NCBI RefSeq assembly: GCF_024170165.1
Contig: NZ_JALJXP010000002.1
Location: forward strand, 496,001-560,000
DNA from: Pseudomonas nitroreducens
Lineage (GTDB): Bacteria; Pseudomonadota; Gammaproteobacteria; Pseudomonadales; Pseudomonadaceae
Direction: 5' to 3'
DNA length: 64,000 nt
A program made the translations under genes and the position numbers. The notes under the pieces are model-generated. The model was not told the origin of the DNA. It was given only the letters and a program-made list of their open reading frames with translations, and made no database searches. Below are positions 1 to 8,087 of this stretch, piece after piece (positions within the stretch are counted from its first letter, which is position 1; each line of letters opens with the position of its first letter).

Positions 1-477
1 AATGTCGGCGCCACCATCACTGCGCACCACCTGCTCTATAACCGCAACCACATGCTGGTTGGCGGCATCCGTCCGCACTTCTATTGCCTGCCGATCCTCA
101 AGCGCAACACCCATCAGGAAGCCCTGCTGGATGCCGCCACCAGTGGCAGCCCGAAGTTCTTCCTCGGCACCGACTCGGCGCCCCACGCGCGCCACGCCAA
201 GGAAGCCGCCTGCGGTTGCGCCGGCTGCTACACCGCCTACGCCGCCATCGAGCTGTATGCCGAAGCCTTCGAACAGCGCAAGGCGCTGGACAAGCTGGAA
301 GGCTTCGCCAGCCTCCACGGCCCGGACTTCTACGGCCTGCCGCGCAACAGCGACCGCATCACCCTGGTCCGCGAAGAATGGGAAGCCCCGGCCTCGCTGC
401 CGTTCGGCGACTTCGACGTGGTCCCGCTGCGCGCCGGTGAAAAACTGCGCTGGCGCCTGCTGGAGACCGAGGCATGA
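1..477 (+). CDS. pyrC: Dihydroorotase, C-terminal part
   Basis: The reading frame is open from the first base of the window, so only the last 158 codons are present and the N-terminal metal-binding half lies outside. Dihydroorotase closes carbamoyl-aspartate to dihydroorotate in cytoplasmic pyrimidine synthesis. The visible part begins with [18 protein letters not shown], followed by [14 protein letters not shown] and [16 protein letters not shown]. These are typical of PyrC-type (class II) dihydroorotases; the GTDSAPH segment carries the conserved catalytic aspartate. The stop overlaps the rnt start codon (ATGA), so the two genes are probably translationally coupled. Identity is secure. Confidence 0.95.
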   Translation, partial: NVGATITAHHLLYNRNHMLVGGIRPHFYCLPILKRNTHQEALLDAATSGSPKFFLGTDSAPHARHAKEAACGCAGCYTAYAAIELYAEAFEQRKALDKLEGFASLHGPDFYGLPRNSDRITLVREEWEAPASLPFGDFDVVPLRAGEKLRWRLLETEA

Positions 478-1154
478 GTGACGAGAACGAAATCTTCGAA
501 GAAGAACTCGACGGCTCCTTCCCGCCTGGCCCGCGCCACCCGATGGCGCGCCGCTTCCGTGGCTACCTGCCGGTCGTGGTGGACGTCGAGACCGGTGGCT
601 TCAACGCCGGCACCGACGCCCTGCTGGAAATCGCCGCCGTGACCATCGGCATGGACGAAAGCGGCTACCTGTTCCCCGAGCACACCTACTTCTTCCGTGT
701 GGAGCCCTTTGAAGGCGCCAACATCGAACAGGCGGCACTGGAGTTCACCGGCATCAAGCTGGACCACCCGCTGCGCATGGCCGTGCCGGAAGAGCAGGCG
801 CTGACCGAGATCTTCCGTGGCATCCGCAAATCGCTGAAGTCCAACGGCTGCAAGCGGGCGATCCTGGTCGGCCATAACAGCAGCTTCGACCTGGGCTTCC
901 TCAACGCCGCGGTCAACCGCAGCGGCGTGAAGCGCAACCCGTTCCACCCGTTCTCCAGCTTCGACACCGCCACCCTCGCAGGCCTCGCCTACGGCCAGAC
1001 CGTCCTGGCGAAGGCCTGCCAGACCGCCGGCATCGAGTTCGACAACCGCGAGGCCCACTCGGCGCGCTACGACACCGAGAAGACCGCCGAGCTGTTCTGC
1101 GGCATCGTCAACCGCTGGAAGGAATTCGGCGGCTGGATGGAAGACGATCACTGA
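474..1154 (+). CDS. rnt: Ribonuclease T
   Basis: A 226-residue DEDDh-family 3'-5' exoribonuclease that trims the 3' ends of tRNA and other stable RNAs. The first exonuclease motif reads [20 protein letters not shown] near residues 24-44 and supplies the catalytic Asp and Glu. A central [11 protein letters not shown] segment supplies the second Asp. [15 protein letters not shown] near the C-terminus holds the His and the last Asp. Length fits the family. The gene starts inside the pyrC stop codon (ATGA overlap) and is followed by a strong terminator shared with the convergent peroxiredoxin gene. Confidence 0.95.
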   Translation: MSDENEIFEEELDGSFPPGPRHPMARRFRGYLPVVVDVETGGFNAGTDALLEIAAVTIGMDESGYLFPEHTYFFRVEPFEGANIEQAALEFTGIKLDHPLRMAVPEEQALTEIFRGIRKSLKSNGCKRAILVGHNSSFDLGFLNAAVNRSGVKRNPFHPFSSFDTATLAGLAYGQTVLAKACQTAGIEFDNREAHSARYDTEKTAELFCGIVNRWKEFGGWMEDDH

Positions 1155-1171
1155 TCGCGCTGTCCTGAATG

Positions 1172-1199
1172 AAAAAGCCCCGCGATTGCGGGGCTTTTT
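1172..1199. terminator. Bidirectional intrinsic terminator between rnt and the peroxiredoxin gene
   Basis: A perfect 12-bp stem, AAAAAGCCCCGC paired with GCGGGGCTTTTT, closes a GATT loop. The A and T runs at the stem ends give a U tract in either direction, so it can end rnt and, on the other strand, the peroxiredoxin transcript. Confidence 0.9.
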
Positions 1200-1214
1200 C
1201 ATGCACCAGCAGCC

Positions 1215-1817
1215 TTACAGCTTGCCGGCATTCTCGGCCAGGTAGGCGGCAACGCCTTCGGGCGAGGCGGTCATGCCCTTGTCGCCCTTCTTCCAGTTGG
1301 CCGGGCAGACTTCGCCATGCTCCTCGGTGAACTGCAGGGCGTCGACCAGACGCAGCAGTTCGTCCATGTTGCGGCCCAGCGGCAGGTCGTTGACGATCTG
1401 CGAACGCACCACGCCGTTCTGGTCGATCAGGAAGGCGCCACGGAAAGCCACGCCGCCCTCGGACTCGACGTCATAGGCCTTGGCGATCTCGTGGGTGATA
1501 TCAGCGGCCAGGGTGTACTTGACCGGGCCGATGCCGCCCTTGTCCACCGGGGTGTTGCGCCAGGCGTTGTGGGTGAAGTGGGAGTCGATGGAGACGCCGA
1601 TCACTTCCACGTTGCGCGCCTGGAAGTCCGGGATGCGGTGGTCCAGGGCGATCAGCTCGGACGGGCAGACGAAGGTGAAGTCCAGCGGGTAGAAGAACAC
1701 CAGTCCGTACTTGCCCTTGATGGCTTCGGACAGCACGAAGCTGTCGACGATCTCGCCGGTGCCCAGCACGGCGGCCACGTTGAAATCGGGAGCTTTCTTA
1801 CCTACGAGTACGCTCAT
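1215..1817 (-). CDS. 2-Cys peroxiredoxin (AhpC/Prx1 type)
   Basis: A 200-residue thiol peroxidase that reduces hydrogen peroxide, organic peroxides and peroxynitrite in the cytoplasm. The peroxidatic cysteine is C51 in DFTFVCPSE and the resolving cysteine is C171 in EVCPANW, the typical 2-Cys pair. The partner reductase is not encoded nearby. The gene is divergent from bfd and sits beside iron-storage genes, which fits a role in limiting peroxide where iron is handled. AGGA lies just before the ATG. Family is certain; the exact paralogue name is not. Confidence 0.93.
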   Translation of the reverse strand: MSVLVGKKAPDFNVAAVLGTGEIVDSFVLSEAIKGKYGLVFFYPLDFTFVCPSELIALDHRIPDFQARNVEVIGVSIDSHFTHNAWRNTPVDKGGIGPVKYTLAADITHEIAKAYDVESEGGVAFRGAFLIDQNGVVRSQIVNDLPLGRNMDELLRLVDALQFTEEHGEVCPANWKKGDKGMTASPEGVAAYLAENAGKL

Positions 1818-2020
1818 TCCTTGTCTCCGGAAATGGTGAGGCGCTAGAGAGCGAAAAGCCCGCTGCCCGTTCGAAACTGCCGGGCTTGAGGGGTTGTCGC
1901 TCGAGTGGGGCGGCCATCATACACCCGGTGCGCAAGGCCTTCATCCACGCACCTTCGGCACTGACTCCGTGACCGGGTTGACCATTTATCGGGATGCCGG
2001 GATGAGACTCCGGCAACTTT

Positions 2021-2035
2021 TGACAATCATTCTCA
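2021..2035. promoter_or_regulatory. Fur box upstream of bfd
   Basis: On the minus strand the site reads TGAGAATGATTGTCA. It matches 12 of the 14 defined positions of the 7-1-7 Fur consensus TGATAAT-N-ATTATCA. It lies about 50 bp before bfd in the 267-bp divergent spacer shared with the peroxiredoxin gene. This fits the known iron repression of bfd, which is needed to release iron from BfrB when iron is scarce. The flanking DNA is AT-rich, unlike the surrounding genes. No binding data are available here. Confidence 0.8.
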
Positions 2036-2084
2036 TTATTATTAGTATCGCTTCCAACAACCCCACAGCGACTGTAGTGCAACC

Positions 2085-2300
2085 ATGTACGTCTGCCTCT
2101 GCAACGGTGTTACCGATACCCAGATCCGCGATGCGATCTACGACGGCGCCTGCAACTACCGTGAAGTGCGTGAGTGCACCGGCGTTGGCACCCAGTGCGG
2201 CAAGTGCGCCTGCCTGGCCAAACAGGTGGTCCGCGAGACCCTCGGCGAGCTGCAGAGCGCCCAGACGATGAACTACAACCTGGCCTACGCGGCGGGTTGA
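2085..2300 (+). CDS. bfd: Bacterioferritin-associated ferredoxin
   Basis: A 71-residue [2Fe-2S] protein that docks on BfrB and passes electrons to the bacterioferritin heme so that stored ferric iron is released. Cluster ligands are visible as C4, C6, C38 and C41 (VCLCNG and QCGKC), the unusual Bfd spacing. Further cysteines occur at 23, 31 and 43. A Fur box lies about 50 bp upstream and a terminator follows. The ATG has no strong Shine-Dalgarno sequence. Its partner bfrB is the next gene on the same strand but has its own leader. Confidence 0.95.
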   Translation: MYVCLCNGVTDTQIRDAIYDGACNYREVRECTGVGTQCGKCACLAKQVVRETLGELQSAQTMNYNLAYAAG

Positions 2301-2339
2301 GAAAAAAGACCGCTGGTCTATTCAGCAAGAATCCCAAAG

Positions 2340-2366
2340 AAACCGGGCCCTGGCCCGGTTTTTTTA
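2340..2366 (+). terminator. Intrinsic terminator after bfd
   Basis: AAACCGGGCC pairs with GGCCCGGTTT and is followed directly by a T run. It separates bfd from bfrB. Confidence 0.88.
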
Positions 2367-2400
2367 TGCCCGAAATTCAGTGGTTTAGCGCCAAGTTGCG

Positions 2401-2456
2401 GAATGAAAACATTCGCATTCATATTCCTTTTTATAGCAAATTCAAGGACTTATGTT
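2401..2456 (+). promoter_or_regulatory. AT-rich promoter region before bfrB
   Basis: This leader is strikingly AT-rich for this genome. It contains a short inverted repeat, GAATG-AAAA-CATTC at 2401-2414, then CATTCATATTCC and a TTATAG stretch that could serve as a -10. It fits a dedicated bfrB promoter, but I see no clear Fur box and cannot name the regulator. Confidence 0.4.
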
Positions 2457-2519
2457 TGACAGATGGTTATAAGGGCGCGAGAATTTCATCTCTCCCACTC
2501 CACACGGCAGGACCCCGGC

Positions 2520-2996
2520 ATGAAAGGCGACAAGAAAGTCATCCAGCATCTGAACAAGATCCTCGGCAACGAGCTGATCGCCATCAACCAGTACTTCCTG
2601 CACTCGCGCATGTGGAACGACTGGGGCCTGAAGCGCCTCGGCGCGCACGAGTACCACGAGTCCATCGATGAGATGAAGCACGCCGACAAGCTCATCGAAC
2701 GCATCCTGTTCCTCGAAGGCCTGCCCAACCTGCAGGATCTGGGCAAGCTGCTGATCGGCGAGAACACCCAGGAAATGCTGCAGTGCGACCTGAACCTGGA
2801 GCTCAAGGCCTGCAAGGACCTGCGCGACGCCATCGTGCATTGCGAAAGCGTGCATGACTACGTCAGCCGCGACCTGCTCAAGGACATCCTCGAGTCCGAG
2901 GAAGAGCACATCGACTACCTGGAAACCCAGCTGGGCCTGATCCAGAAAGTCGGCCTGGAAAACTACCTGCAGTCGCACATGCACGAAGACGACTGA
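2520..2996 (+). CDS. bfrB: Bacterioferritin (BfrB type)
   Basis: A 158-residue subunit of the 24-mer heme-containing ferritin that oxidises Fe(II) and stores it as a mineral core in the cytoplasm. The heme ligand M52 and ferroxidase ligands E18, E51 and H54 are all in place, and [13 protein letters not shown] supplies the later Glu/His pair. I start at MKGDKKV rather than at an in-frame ATG 57 bp upstream, because this gives the exact family length and starts with the conserved helix. Its partner Bfd is encoded immediately upstream. Confidence 0.95.
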   Translation: MKGDKKVIQHLNKILGNELIAINQYFLHSRMWNDWGLKRLGAHEYHESIDEMKHADKLIERILFLEGLPNLQDLGKLLIGENTQEMLQCDLNLELKACKDLRDAIVHCESVHDYVSRDLLKDILESEEEHIDYLETQLGLIQKVGLENYLQSHMHEDD

Positions 2997-3014
2997 CAGA
3001 AAGTCGACTGATAG

Positions 3015-3051
3015 AAAAAAGGCACCGGCGCAGTTGTGGACGCCGGTGCCC
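3015..3051 (-). terminator. Intrinsic terminator at the end of the MFS gene
   Basis: GGCACCGGCG at 3022-3031 pairs with CGCCGGTGCC at 3042-3051. Read on the minus strand the stem is followed by a six-T run, so it is oriented for the MFS transcript. On the plus strand, after bfrB, there is no clean U tract. Confidence 0.8.
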
Positions 3052-3058
3052 TTCCCTT

Positions 3059-4222
3059 CTAGGCGTTCGCCTTCGGCGGGCGGCGTACCAGTGACGCCTT
3101 CAGCACCAGCCCCGCGCACAGCCCCACCACTACCAGCAACGACAGGCGCAAGCCCACGTGCTCGGCGAGGAAACCGATCAGCGGCGGGCCCAGCAGCAAG
3201 CCGCCATAGCCGAACGACGCCACCGCCGCCACGCCGCGCGAAGGCTCGACGCCCGGCCGGTTGCCTGCCGCGCCGATCAGGATCGGCACCACCACCGACA
3301 GTCCTGCGCCCACCAGGGCGAAACCGGCAATCGCGCCGTAAACCCATGGGCTGAACAGCGCCAGGAACATGCCCGCGATGGCCAGCAGTGCCAGGTTGCG
3401 CACCAGCGCCTCATCGGCGAAACGCACGCGCAGACGGTCACCGAACAACCGGCCCAGTACCATGGTCGCGGAGAATGCCGCGAAGCCCAGTGCAGCCAGA
3501 CGTTCGGAGGCGCCCAGTACCTGATGCAGCAGCAAGGCGCCCCAGTCGGCGACCGCCCCTTCGGAGACGAACGCACAGAGGGTCAACAACCCCAGCCCAA
3601 TCAGCGCCGGTGGCGGCAGGCGCCAGCCACGTTGGGCTGGCGCCTCCTCCTCCATGGGCTGCGGACGGCCCTCGAACAGATGACGGGCAAACAACGGCAG
3701 GATCGCCACGGCGATCAGCGCCAGCAGGCTGAAGTGCCAGATCGGCGCGAGATCGGCGAAGGCCGCCGCGCCGACGGCACCGACCAGACCGCCCAGGCTG
3801 TACATGCCATGCAGGCTGGAGATGCACGGGCGGCCCAGGCGCCGCTCGACCTCCACCGCCTGGGTGTTCATCGCCACGTCCATGGTCGCGAAGGTCAGGC
3901 CGACGGCGAGGAAGCCCGCCGCAAGCACCCAGACGTCCTGCGCCAGCCCCAGCAGCGGGAAGGTCGCCATCAGCGCCAGCCCGGAAATCACCGTGATCGC
4001 ACGGCTGCCGTAGCGGCGCACCAGCGCGCCGGCGAAGGCGAACGCCAGCAGCGCACCGAAGCCTGCGCCCAGCAACGCCTGGCCCAGTTGCTGCTCGTCC
4101 ACCCCGGTCATGCTCTTGAGGGCCGGCACCCGCCCCATCACGCTGCCATGGACCATCCCGCCCATGGCGAAGCAGTATCCGCACGCCCAGCGCGCGGCGT
4201 TGGCCCGCGTCTGTTCAGTCAT
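3059..4222 (-). CDS. Major facilitator superfamily transporter
   Basis: A 387-residue inner-membrane carrier with about 12 hydrophobic helices. MFS loop signatures include GALVRRYGSR between helices 2 and 3 and the matching FGDRLRVRF in the second half. The substrate is not recognisable. I chose the ATG giving MTEQTRANAARW, which has GGGAAG upstream; a longer in-frame version would run into the grxD terminator. The spacer to grxD (4223-4285) is almost entirely that terminator, so expression must come from read-through or from a promoter within grxD. Confidence 0.8.
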   Translation of the reverse strand: MTEQTRANAARWACGYCFAMGGMVHGSVMGRVPALKSMTGVDEQQLGQALLGAGFGALLAFAFAGALVRRYGSRAITVISGLALMATFPLLGLAQDVWVLAAGFLAVGLTFATMDVAMNTQAVEVERRLGRPCISSLHGMYSLGGLVGAVGAAAFADLAPIWHFSLLALIAVAILPLFARHLFEGRPQPMEEEAPAQRGWRLPPPALIGLGLLTLCAFVSEGAVADWGALLLHQVLGASERLAALGFAAFSATMVLGRLFGDRLRVRFADEALVRNLALLAIAGMFLALFSPWVYGAIAGFALVGAGLSVVVPILIGAAGNRPGVEPSRGVAAVASFGYGGLLLGPPLIGFLAEHVGLRLSLLVVVGLCAGLVLKASLVRRPPKANA

Positions 4223-4236
4223 TCTTATTTCTTCCC

Positions 4237-4268
4237 AAAAACAAAGCCCCGCCAAGGCGGGGCTTTGT
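4237..4268 (-). terminator. Intrinsic terminator after grxD
   Basis: A 13-bp perfect stem (4241-4253 with 4256-4268, core AAAGCCCCGCC) is followed on the minus strand by TTTT. It ends about 15 nt before the start codon of the MFS gene. Confidence 0.85.
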
Positions 4269-4285
4269 GCGACAGCACGAAAGAC

Positions 4286-4612
4286 TCAGGCGTTGGCCTT
4301 GCTCACGGCGTCCTTGATCAGCGGTTGCAGCTCACCCTTCTCGAACATCTCGGCCAGGATGTCGCTGCCGCCGACCAGTTCACCACCGACCCACAGTTGC
4401 GGGAAGGTCGGCCAGTTGGCGTACTTGGGCAGGTTGGCGCGGATTTCCGGGTTCTGCAGGATGTCGACATAGGCGAATTTTTCGCCGCAAGCCATCAGCA
4501 CCTGCGCGGCGCGGGACGAGAAACCGCACTGGGGAGCGTTCGGCGAACCCTTCATGTACAGCAGAACAGGGTTGCTGGAGATCTGCTCTTTGATGGTATC
4601 GATGATATCCAT
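4286..4612 (-). CDS. grxD: Monothiol glutaredoxin Grx4
   Basis: A 108-residue CGFS-type glutaredoxin. These proteins carry or deliver [2Fe-2S] clusters rather than acting as general disulfide reductases. The active site CGFS is at residues 29-32, preceded by YMKGSPNAPQ. WPTFPQLWVGGELVGGSDI is the glutathione-binding segment. The ATG giving MDIIDTIKEQ gives the correct family length; the frame is open further upstream but without family similarity. Its position near bfd and bfrB makes this an iron/Fe-S block. Confidence 0.95.
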   Translation of the reverse strand: MDIIDTIKEQISSNPVLLYMKGSPNAPQCGFSSRAAQVLMACGEKFAYVDILQNPEIRANLPKYANWPTFPQLWVGGELVGGSDILAEMFEKGELQPLIKDAVSKANA

Positions 4613-4744
4613 GAACTTCCTCGGCTTAACTATCAGACACTGACCCGGCAGTCGCCTCTGGGGGCACAGGCCGGCACGGTACCGCGCATTGTACTGCAAA
4701 GCCGAGTGCAACGCTCGGCTTTGCAGGTGACGTGCGTCAGCTTG

Positions 4745-6838
4745 TCAGGCCGCCTCGACCTCCACCGGCACGCCGTTGAGCGCGGTGTTGCCGGAGAGCG
4801 CATCCAGATGGCGCTCGTCGGTCAGGTCATTGGCGCTGGCGCCGCCCTGCTCGCGGGCGATGGACAGCTGCACGCCCGGCCGCCCGTGGCCCCAGCCGTG
4901 GGGCAGGCTGACCACACCGGCCATGACTTCATCGCTGGCAGCCACCTCGATCTCGATGCTGCCGACCCGCGAGCGCACCCGCACTTTCTGCCCGTCCACC
5001 AGCCCGCGCGTGGCCAGGTCCTGCGGGTGCATCAGCAACTGGTGGCGCGGCTTGCCCTTCACCAGGCGGTGATAATTGTGCATCCACGAGTTGTTGCTGC
5101 GCACGTGGCGACGGCCGATCAGCAGCAATTGATCGATGGCGGGCGACTGGGTATCGGCGAAGCGGCGCAGGTCGTTGAGGAATATCTCCGGCGCGGCCTC
5201 GATGCTGCGGCTCGCGGTCTTCAGCCGCGGCGCCAGGTTCGGTTGCAGCGGGCCCAGGTCCAGCCCGTGCGGGTGCTCGCGCAGGCGCGCCAGGTTGAGC
5301 TTGTGCTCGCTGGCGTCGCCGTAGGGGCCGAAGCGCAGGCCCATCTCGATCATCTGCTCCGGCGCCAGGGTCGGTTTGAGCTCGGTGCCCTGGCGCGCAG
5401 CGTAGGCCTTGGCCAGGCCAACGAAGATTTCCCAGTCGTGCAGCGTGCCTTCGGGTTTCGACAGGATCGCCTCGTTGAAGCGGGTGACGTTGCGCACCGC
5501 GAAGACGTTGAAGGTGGTGTCGTAGTGATCATGTTCCAGCGGCGCGGTGGGCGGCAGGATCAGGTCGGCGTAGCGGGTGGTCTCGTTGATGTACAGGTCC
5601 ACGCTGAGCATGAACTCCAGGCCATCCAGCGCCTGCTCCAGGCGACGGCCATTGGGCGTGGACAGCACCGGGTTACCGGCCACCGTCACCAGCGCGCGCA
5701 CCTGCCCTTCCCCTTCGGTCAGCATCTCCTCGGCCAGTGCCGCCACCGGCAACTCGCCACCGTACTCCGGCAGGCCGGACACGCGGCTCTGCCAGCGATT
5801 GAACGCGCCACCCGCGGTGGTCGCCACCAGGTCCACTGCCGGCGTGGTGCACAGGGTGCCGCCCACGCGGTCGAGGTTGCCGGTGACCAGGTTGATCAGC
5901 TGCACCAGCCACTGGCACAGGCTGCCGAAGACCTGCGTGGAAACCCCCATCCGCCCGTAGCAGACAGCCTTGTCGGCGGCGGCAAAAGCCCGCGCCAGCT
6001 GGCGTATCTCGTCAGCCGGCACGCCACAACGGGCGGCCATCGCTGCAACTTTGAACGGCGCCAACGCTTCGCGCACCACCTCCAGGCCATTTACCGGCAG
6101 GGCGGTTGCACGGGTCAGCCCTTCGCTGAGCAGCGTGTCGAGGATGCCCAGCAACAGGGCTGCGTCCTCCCCGGGACGGACGAACAGGTGCTGGTCCGCC
6201 AGTGCCGCCGTCTCGGTGCGACGCGGGTCGACCACCACCAGCTTGCCACCACGGGCCTTCAGCGCCTTCAGGCGCTTCTCCACATCCGGCACGGTCATGA
6301 TGCTGCCGTTGGAGGCCAGCGGGTTGCCGCCCAGGATCAGCATGAAGTCGGTGTGATCGATGTCGGGAATCGGGATCAGCAGGCCATGGCCGAACATCTG
6401 CTGGCTGACCAGATGATGCGGCAACTGGTCCACCGAGGTCGCCGAGTAGCGATTGCGGGTCTTCAGCTGGCCGAGGAAGTAGTTGCTGTGGGTCATCAGC
6501 CCGTAGTTGTGCACGCTGGGGTTGCCCTGGTACACGGCCACGGCGTCGTTGCCATGGCGTGAGCGAATCTCCGCAAGGCGCGTGGCGACCAGCTCGAAGG
6601 CCTCGTCCCAGCCGATCGGCTGCCACTCGTTGCCGACGCGGCGCACCGGCTGGCGCAGGCGGTCCGGGTCGTTCTGGATGTCCTGCAGCGCCACTGCCTT
6701 GGGGCAGATGTGGCCACGGCTGAAGCTGTCCTGGGCGTCGCCCTTGATCGAGAGGATGCGCTCGTCCTCGGTCTCGATGGTCAGGCCGCAGATGGCCTCG
6801 CACAGGTGGCACGCACGGTGGTGGAGGGTCTTGCTCAT
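4745..6838 (-). CDS. Molybdopterin-dependent oxidoreductase, cytoplasmic
   Basis: A 697-residue member of the DMSO reductase superfamily (formate dehydrogenase/nitrate reductase catalytic subunit type). C10, C13, C17 and C45 (CHLCEAIC, then GHICPK) ligate an N-terminal [4Fe-4S] cluster. The molybdopterin domains follow, with GWDEAFELVATRL, ILGGNPLASNG and VVVDPRRTETA. The C-terminal dinucleotide-binding domain holds HPQDLATRGLVDGQKVRV. There is no twin-arginine signal, so it is cytoplasmic. No electron-transfer or membrane subunit is adjacent and I cannot name the substrate. It is divergent from argF. Confidence 0.88.
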   Translation of the reverse strand: MSKTLHHRACHLCEAICGLTIETEDERILSIKGDAQDSFSRGHICPKAVALQDIQNDPDRLRQPVRRVGNEWQPIGWDEAFELVATRLAEIRSRHGNDAVAVYQGNPSVHNYGLMTHSNYFLGQLKTRNRYSATSVDQLPHHLVSQQMFGHGLLIPIPDIDHTDFMLILGGNPLASNGSIMTVPDVEKRLKALKARGGKLVVVDPRRTETAALADQHLFVRPGEDAALLLGILDTLLSEGLTRATALPVNGLEVVREALAPFKVAAMAARCGVPADEIRQLARAFAAADKAVCYGRMGVSTQVFGSLCQWLVQLINLVTGNLDRVGGTLCTTPAVDLVATTAGGAFNRWQSRVSGLPEYGGELPVAALAEEMLTEGEGQVRALVTVAGNPVLSTPNGRRLEQALDGLEFMLSVDLYINETTRYADLILPPTAPLEHDHYDTTFNVFAVRNVTRFNEAILSKPEGTLHDWEIFVGLAKAYAARQGTELKPTLAPEQMIEMGLRFGPYGDASEHKLNLARLREHPHGLDLGPLQPNLAPRLKTASRSIEAAPEIFLNDLRRFADTQSPAIDQLLLIGRRHVRSNNSWMHNYHRLVKGKPRHQLLMHPQDLATRGLVDGQKVRVRSRVGSIEIEVAASDEVMAGVVSLPHGWGHGRPGVQLSIAREQGGASANDLTDERHLDALSGNTALNGVPVEVEAA

Positions 6839-7152
6839 GGCTCGCCTCGTTCTTGTTGTCGCCGGCGCCTCATGGGGCCGGTCGCGGGGTCGAAAGCACT
6901 ATGAATCCTGGCCTGGCGAAGCACCACCAGCTTCCGTCGGGTGAATCGCAGGGCATCAGGAACGACCATGTTGAAGCCCCGCCCGACGGGCCCTCCGGGC
7001 GAAACTTGCGTAGATCCGTCATTTCCTTATAGGATCGCGCCTTCCCCCATTTTCCGCTCCATGCGGTCCCGCCGCAGGTTCAGCCCGTTTTTTCTCACGA
7101 AAGCCGGTCGGTACCTCGGCCTGATTCTGAGAATAAGTAGTAGGTACGAACC
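6839..7152. other. Divergent intergenic region, oxidoreductase / argF
   Basis: A 314-bp spacer with no credible gene. It must hold both promoters. A short GC-rich dyad, CGCCCG/CGGGCG, lies at 6980-7001, and an AT-rich stretch with TTCCTTATAGGAT lies near 7021-7033. argF is ArgR-repressed in P. aeruginosa, but I could not pick out a convincing ArgR site by eye. Confidence 0.45.
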
Positions 7153-8070
7153 ATGAGCGCACGTCACTTCCTCTCGATGCTGGATTACACGACCGAAGAA
7201 CTGCTCGGTCTGATCCGCCGCGCCACCGAGCTGAAGGACCTGCGAGACCGAGGCGTGCTCTACGAACCGCTGAAGAACCGCGTGCTCGGCATGATCTTCG
7301 AGAAGGCCTCGACGCGGACGCGGATTTCCTTCGAAGCCGGCATGATCCAGCTCGGCGGCCAGGCCATCTTCCTCTCGCCGCGCGACACCCAGCTGGGCCG
7401 CGGCGAGCCGATCGCCGACGCCGCGCGGGTAATGTCGCGGATGGTCGATGCGGTGATGATCCGCACCTTCGCCCACAGCAACCTGATCGAGTTCGCCGAG
7501 AACTCCCGCGTGCCGGTGATCAATGGCTTGTCGGACGACCTGCATCCCTGCCAGCTGCTGGCCGACATGCAGACCTTCCTCGAGCACCGCGGCAGCATCG
7601 CCGGCAAGACCGTGGCCTGGATCGGCGACGGCAACAACATGTGCAACAGCTATATCGAGGCGGCGATCCGCTTCGACTTCCAGCTGCACGTGGCCTGCCC
7701 GGAAGGCTACGAGCCGAACGCCGCGCTGATGGAACTGGCCGGCGAGCGTGTGAAGATCTTCCGCGACCCGCGTGAAGCAGTGGCCGGCGCGCACCTGGTG
7801 AGCACTGACGTCTGGGCCTCCATGGGCCAGGAAGACGAAGCGGCCGCACGCCTGCGCCTGTTCCAGCCATATCAGGTAACACGTGCGCTGCTCGATGGCG
7901 CGGCGGCGGATGTACTATTCATGCACTGCCTGCCTGCCCACCGTGGCGAAGAGATCAGCGAAGACCTGCTGGACGACGCTCGCTCGGTAGCCTGGGACCA
8001 GGCGGAAAACCGTCTCCACGCCCAGAAGGCGCTGCTCGAACTGCTGGTCGAGCACGCCCACTACGCCTGA
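7153..8070 (+). CDS. argF: Ornithine carbamoyltransferase (anabolic)
   Basis: A 305-residue cytoplasmic enzyme that joins ornithine and carbamoyl phosphate to give citrulline in arginine synthesis. The carbamoyl-phosphate motif STRTR is at residues 53-57. LHPCQLLAD and [13 protein letters not shown] are the other substrate loops, the latter holding the catalytic cysteine. Length and sequence fit the anabolic ArgF rather than the longer catabolic ArcB. An ABC ATPase gene follows 17 bp downstream and may be co-transcribed. Confidence 0.95.
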   Translation: MSARHFLSMLDYTTEELLGLIRRATELKDLRDRGVLYEPLKNRVLGMIFEKASTRTRISFEAGMIQLGGQAIFLSPRDTQLGRGEPIADAARVMSRMVDAVMIRTFAHSNLIEFAENSRVPVINGLSDDLHPCQLLADMQTFLEHRGSIAGKTVAWIGDGNNMCNSYIEAAIRFDFQLHVACPEGYEPNAALMELAGERVKIFRDPREAVAGAHLVSTDVWASMGQEDEAAARLRLFQPYQVTRALLDGAAADVLFMHCLPAHRGEEISEDLLDDARSVAWDQAENRLHAQKALLELLVEHAHYA

Positions 8071-8087
8071 TCCCTGCTTAGAGTCCG

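Noticed and set aside
3022-3051. Terminator for bfrB on the plus strand
   Set aside because: The stem lacks a plus-strand U tract; the T run is on the minus strand, so it belongs to the MFS gene.
3158-6562. A 1134-codon open frame on the plus strand across the MFS, grxD and oxidoreductase genes
   Set aside because: It is an opposite-strand shadow: no family similarity, His/Gln/Arg-rich composition, and three well-supported minus-strand genes occupy the same DNA.
4745-6838. Formate dehydrogenase or nitrate reductase catalytic subunit
   Set aside because: There is no selenocysteine codon, signal peptide or partner subunits; only the wider molybdopterin family can be supported.
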